Source: Acidobacteriota bacterium (lineage in GTDB: Bacteria > Acidobacteriota > Terriglobia > Bryobacterales > Bryobacteraceae). From it: 37,233 nucleotides of DNA. The position numbers were made by a program, and so were the translations under genes. The stretch covers positions 1 through 37,233 of the forward strand of contig JACQDF010000280.1 in assembly GCA_016201205.1 (NCBI GenBank), written 5' to 3'. The stretch's first letter is position 1, and each line of letters opens with the position of its first letter. This document shows, piece by piece, positions 34,854 to 37,233 of this stretch. Below the pieces are notes generated by a model. That model did no database searches. It saw only the letters and a program-made list of their open reading frames with translations, and was not told the origin of the DNA.

Positions 34854-36202
34854 TGTTTCTGGCGGCGGCAGTGGTGGCCACGCTGGCCGAGTGCGTGCCG
34901 ATGCGCTGGATCAGCGCGGCGCCCGAGTCGCTCGATTTGCTCGACGGCTCGCCGGTCAACTGCCTGCTGCTCGAAGAAGAGCAATGGGCCCCGCGGCTGG
35001 TGGCCGAGGCAAAGAAGCGCGGGCTGGCTGCGCTGGCTGTGGTGCGAGAGCCGCGGCAAGTCGAGAAGGCGTTGTCGCTCCCCATGGCGGGTTATGCGCT
35101 CGAAGGCGACTTCGAGCGCAAGTTTGCCGATGCCTTCCGCACCCAAGCCAGAAAGCCTGTCGCCGAATTGCCTCAAAGGCGCGGGATTCGCCTGGATTCA
35201 TCCGATCCGGTGGTCGGCACAAGACAGGGAGTGTGGCCAGGACTCGAAGTCGAGCATGGCGGTCCGAAGACGTCCAACTCCGCTCCAACGGGCGCCTTCT
35301 GGATTCACACCAATACAGGGTTCCTGCGATACATGACCGCGGCGGCCAAAGCCGTGTTCTGGATGGGCAATCGAGCGCCGGAAGGCGTGACCTATCCGGC
35401 CTCGCGCTACGCGCAGGTGATCGCCGATGCCAATGCCGTGGGCGCGCGTTGGGTGATTGCGCTGGACGCGGCTTTCCGCCGGCGGTTGCTCGAGCGGGAA
35501 GCGGACGCACTGGCCGGCTGGAAGCGGATCATGGCGCATGTGAGCTTCTATGAAGAGCACGCGGAATGGCGGACATGGCGAGCGCGAGGGGATGTGGCCA
35601 TCGTTCAGGATTCCGGGAGCGGCGCCCTCATCTCCGGTAATCTCGTCGACATGCTGGCAGTGATGAACACGCCGGTGCGTCCGGTGCACTCCCGGGAGCT
35701 GACGGCGGCCACACTCGAGGGCGCCGAGGTCACTGTAACCGTCGACCCGCGAGCCTATTCACCCGAGCAGCGCGCGCTGATCGCGAAGTTCGCTGCCGGA
35801 GGAGGCAAAGTGGTCCGCGGACCGGAAGGCTGGAAGATGCCCGTCGTCGAGGGCGACCGCATCACCTTCGACCGCAAGCAGTACCGGGACCTGGAAGCAA
35901 TCTGGCCCGAGTTGCACCTGGCCGTGCAGCGGAAGAACTTCGGTGTTCGGCTGTTCAATGTTTCGGGCGCCCTTTCCTATTTACAGGCCAGCCCCGACGG
36001 CCGGCGCGTTGTCCTGCACCTGATCAACTACACCGATTACGAGGTCGAGTCGATCACGGCGTTTGTGCAGGGCAAGTACAGCCGCGCCGTGCTCTATCAG
36101 CCGGGCGCGGCGCCGAAAGAGCTGGCGCTGTACGAGACGCCGGAAGGCGCCGGCGTCGAGATCGACAAGCTCGGCGTTTGCGGCGCCGTGGTGCTCGAAT
36201 AA
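34853..36202 (+). CDS. Secreted protein of unknown function, paralogue 2
   Basis: A 449-residue paralogue of the gene before it. Its ATG shares a base with that gene's stop (TGATG, 34851-34855), with a GGAGG ten bases upstream, so translation is coupled. Matching blocks occur in the same order: SLDLLDGSPVNCLLLEEEQW, QRRGIRLDSSDPVVGTRQGV, WIHTNTGFLRYMTAAAKAVF, GARWVIALDAAFRRRLLERE, VAIVQDSGSGALISGNLVDM, TPVRPVHSRELT, GVRLFNVSGALSYLQASPDG and the C-terminal LINYTDYEVESITAFVQGKY. The first residues MFLAAAVVATLAECVPMRW could be an export signal. No function known. The copies differ clearly, so the duplication is old and both appear to be under selection. Confidence 0.8.
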   Translation: MFLAAAVVATLAECVPMRWISAAPESLDLLDGSPVNCLLLEEEQWAPRLVAEAKKRGLAALAVVREPRQVEKALSLPMAGYALEGDFERKFADAFRTQARKPVAELPQRRGIRLDSSDPVVGTRQGVWPGLEVEHGGPKTSNSAPTGAFWIHTNTGFLRYMTAAAKAVFWMGNRAPEGVTYPASRYAQVIADANAVGARWVIALDAAFRRRLLEREADALAGWKRIMAHVSFYEEHAEWRTWRARGDVAIVQDSGSGALISGNLVDMLAVMNTPVRPVHSRELTAATLEGAEVTVTVDPRAYSPEQRALIAKFAAGGGKVVRGPEGWKMPVVEGDRITFDRKQYRDLEAIWPELHLAVQRKNFGVRLFNVSGALSYLQASPDGRRVVLHLINYTDYEVESITAFVQGKYSRAVLYQPGAAPKELALYETPEGAGVEIDKLGVCGAVVLE

Positions 36203-36211
36203 GTGTGCCAA

Positions 36212-36250
36212 CTCGGAAGCGCTTTCTGAGCCGCGCGCGTGAGCAAGCGG
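36212..36250. repeat. Partial copy of the palindromic repeat family
   Basis: CTCGGAAGCGCTTTCTGAGC through GAGCAAGCGG matches 17061-17099 at 36 of 39 positions. Only the loop and right arm are present; the left arm and outer arms are missing. It lies between the convergent genes ending at 36202 and 36258. Confidence 0.7.
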
Positions 36251-36257
36251 CGCTAAC

Positions 36258-37233
36258 TCACGCCTGCCGCACGACGAAGTACGGCTGGTTCGACAAAGTG
36301 GCTTCCAAACCCGGATAGATCTGTATCTGGTCCGCCGAATGGCGCAGGTTGAAATAATACTGCAACGGATAAGGCGACTGCGTGTACGGGCCGGGGATGA
36401 CGGCAGCGTAGCGGTTGTCGCGCCACTGCATCTCGATGGATTGCCAGCGCTCGGCCTGGTTGACTCGGCGGTAGTGAAGCCGCACCTGCCGGCCGTTGCC
36501 CCTTTCGAGCGAAAGCTGGATCTCGAGTGGAGCGCCCGGCCGGAAGCGGGCCGGCGGCGTGTGGCGGCAGGCAACCGCGATCGGCTTGGGCGGCGAAAGC
36601 GCCATCTGAATCGCCACGCGAACTCGCTCCGCATCATGCTGCCCCGCTTGCGAGGGTCTGGACTTTTCCATGCGGGCGATGTCTTCTTCGATCGCCGGGA
36701 GGCGATCGATCCAATGCCCTCGCATATGCGGCGTCGTGCCGTACGTGATATCGCGAGCGTACACGTCCCTGGCGCGATTCGCCATCCCGGACCACGCTCG
36801 ATGAGCAGCCCGATAAGCCTTCAACGCTTCCTCGAGAGCCTTCGCTTCTCCCGTGCGATCATAAATGGCCCACAGCACCCCGGCGCGCAGCTTGTGAGCG
36901 AAGAACCGCCCGATGCCGCTTTGAATGGCGACGTCGGCGGCCAGGCGGCGGAATTCCGGAGTGGCCTTGGCCGCCGTTTGCGCTTGTGCTTCTTCCAGCG
37001 ATTTGGCGGCTGTTTGCGACAATTGCTCGAGCCACTCCGACACCACAAGCGGCGAGTACTTGCCGCCTGCCGTGCCTTTCAACAGCTCCTCAGCGAAATC
37101 ATCCACCCGCGCGAACAGTTGCGGATCGAAGGGACTGACGGCGCCGAAGCGCAGCGGGCTGGGCGAATCGCGATAGGGATGTTTCGAGGCCGGGTCGACG
37201 ATGGACATGTTGGTGTAGATCTCCGGCCAGTAC
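36258..37233 (-). CDS. C-terminal part of an unrecognised protein (runs off the window)
   Basis: The frame is open from the window edge (YWPEIYTNMSIVDPASKHPY) through 324 residues to the stop at 36258-36260. An ATG at 37208 exists but has no ribosome site and the coding pattern continues upstream, so this is the end of a longer gene. The first half is helical (PFDPQLFARVDDFAEELLKG, SEWLEQLSQTAAKSLEEAQA). The last ~110 residues look like a beta-sandwich (PGAPLEIQLSLERGNGRQVR, LHYRRVNQAERWQSIEMQWR, PYPLQYYFNLRHSADQIQIY) of the kind that ends large secreted carbohydrate-active proteins. No function can be assigned. Confidence 0.65.
   Translation of the reverse strand, partial: YWPEIYTNMSIVDPASKHPYRDSPSPLRFGAVSPFDPQLFARVDDFAEELLKGTAGGKYSPLVVSEWLEQLSQTAAKSLEEAQAQTAAKATPEFRRLAADVAIQSGIGRFFAHKLRAGVLWAIYDRTGEAKALEEALKAYRAAHRAWSGMANRARDVYARDITYGTTPHMRGHWIDRLPAIEEDIARMEKSRPSQAGQHDAERVRVAIQMALSPPKPIAVACRHTPPARFRPGAPLEIQLSLERGNGRQVRLHYRRVNQAERWQSIEMQWRDNRYAAVIPGPYTQSPYPLQYYFNLRHSADQIQIYPGLEATLSNQPYFVVRQA

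Overview
The window reads like a GC-rich chromosomal stretch from an Acidobacteriota bacterium, probably of the Bryobacter/Solibacter type. Evidence: an outer-membrane TonB-dependent receptor of about 1,140 residues with an N-terminal carboxypeptidase-regulatory-like domain, many secreted proteins of unknown function, an IorA/IorB-type molybdenum hydroxylase with a Tat signal, and dense packing with abutting stop codons. The phylum call is inference from gene families. Both window ends cut genes, so this may be a whole metagenomic contig.

Layout. 1-2679 is a wrecked region: a cardiolipin-synthase-like phospholipase D gene is split by about 1.25 kb of phage-type DNA (581-1833: the end of a DinG/XPD-type helicase plus a complete unknown gene), then fused by deletion to the remains of an endonuclease/exonuclease/phosphatase gene. 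2680-7484 (minus) holds the TonB receptor followed by a secreted amidohydrolase. 7491-9044 is a small island between two 37-bp direct repeats; it holds a MazF-type toxin-antitoxin pair between two integron attC-like sites and a decayed DUF4160/DUF2442 pair. gyrA follows (9109-11640), then a secreted beta-helix protein and a small secreted protein. 14164-17003 is the iorA-iorB pair, ended by a palindromic mobile-type repeat. A frameshifted gene and the minus-strand run fadN-like > dapA > dapD follow (to 21973).

22110-25122 carries a YbhN-type membrane protein and an AlbA_2/ATPase/TPR protein sitting 3 bp behind a beta-CASP metallo-beta-lactamase RNase-type gene. Divergent to that is a secreted S9 dipeptidyl peptidase. 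The right end has fused aroD-aroE, glgB, adenosine deaminase, a translationally coupled pair of paralogous secreted proteins of unknown function, and the 3' part of another unknown gene.

How the genes fit together: dapA and dapD share the lysine/diaminopimelate route; the receptor, amidohydrolase, dipeptidyl peptidase and beta-helix protein suit a scavenger of peptides and polysaccharides; glgB and aroDE are core metabolism. The items most worth a second look are the phage-type insertion that can be removed in silico to restore the reading frame, the repeat-bounded toxin-antitoxin island between the receptor and gyrA, a recurring -10-like hexamer 6-7 nt before the start codons of six genes (predicted leaderless transcripts, two pairs arranged around symmetric -10 boxes), a palindromic repeat that supplies the stop codons of both flanking genes, and the tandem secreted paralogues.
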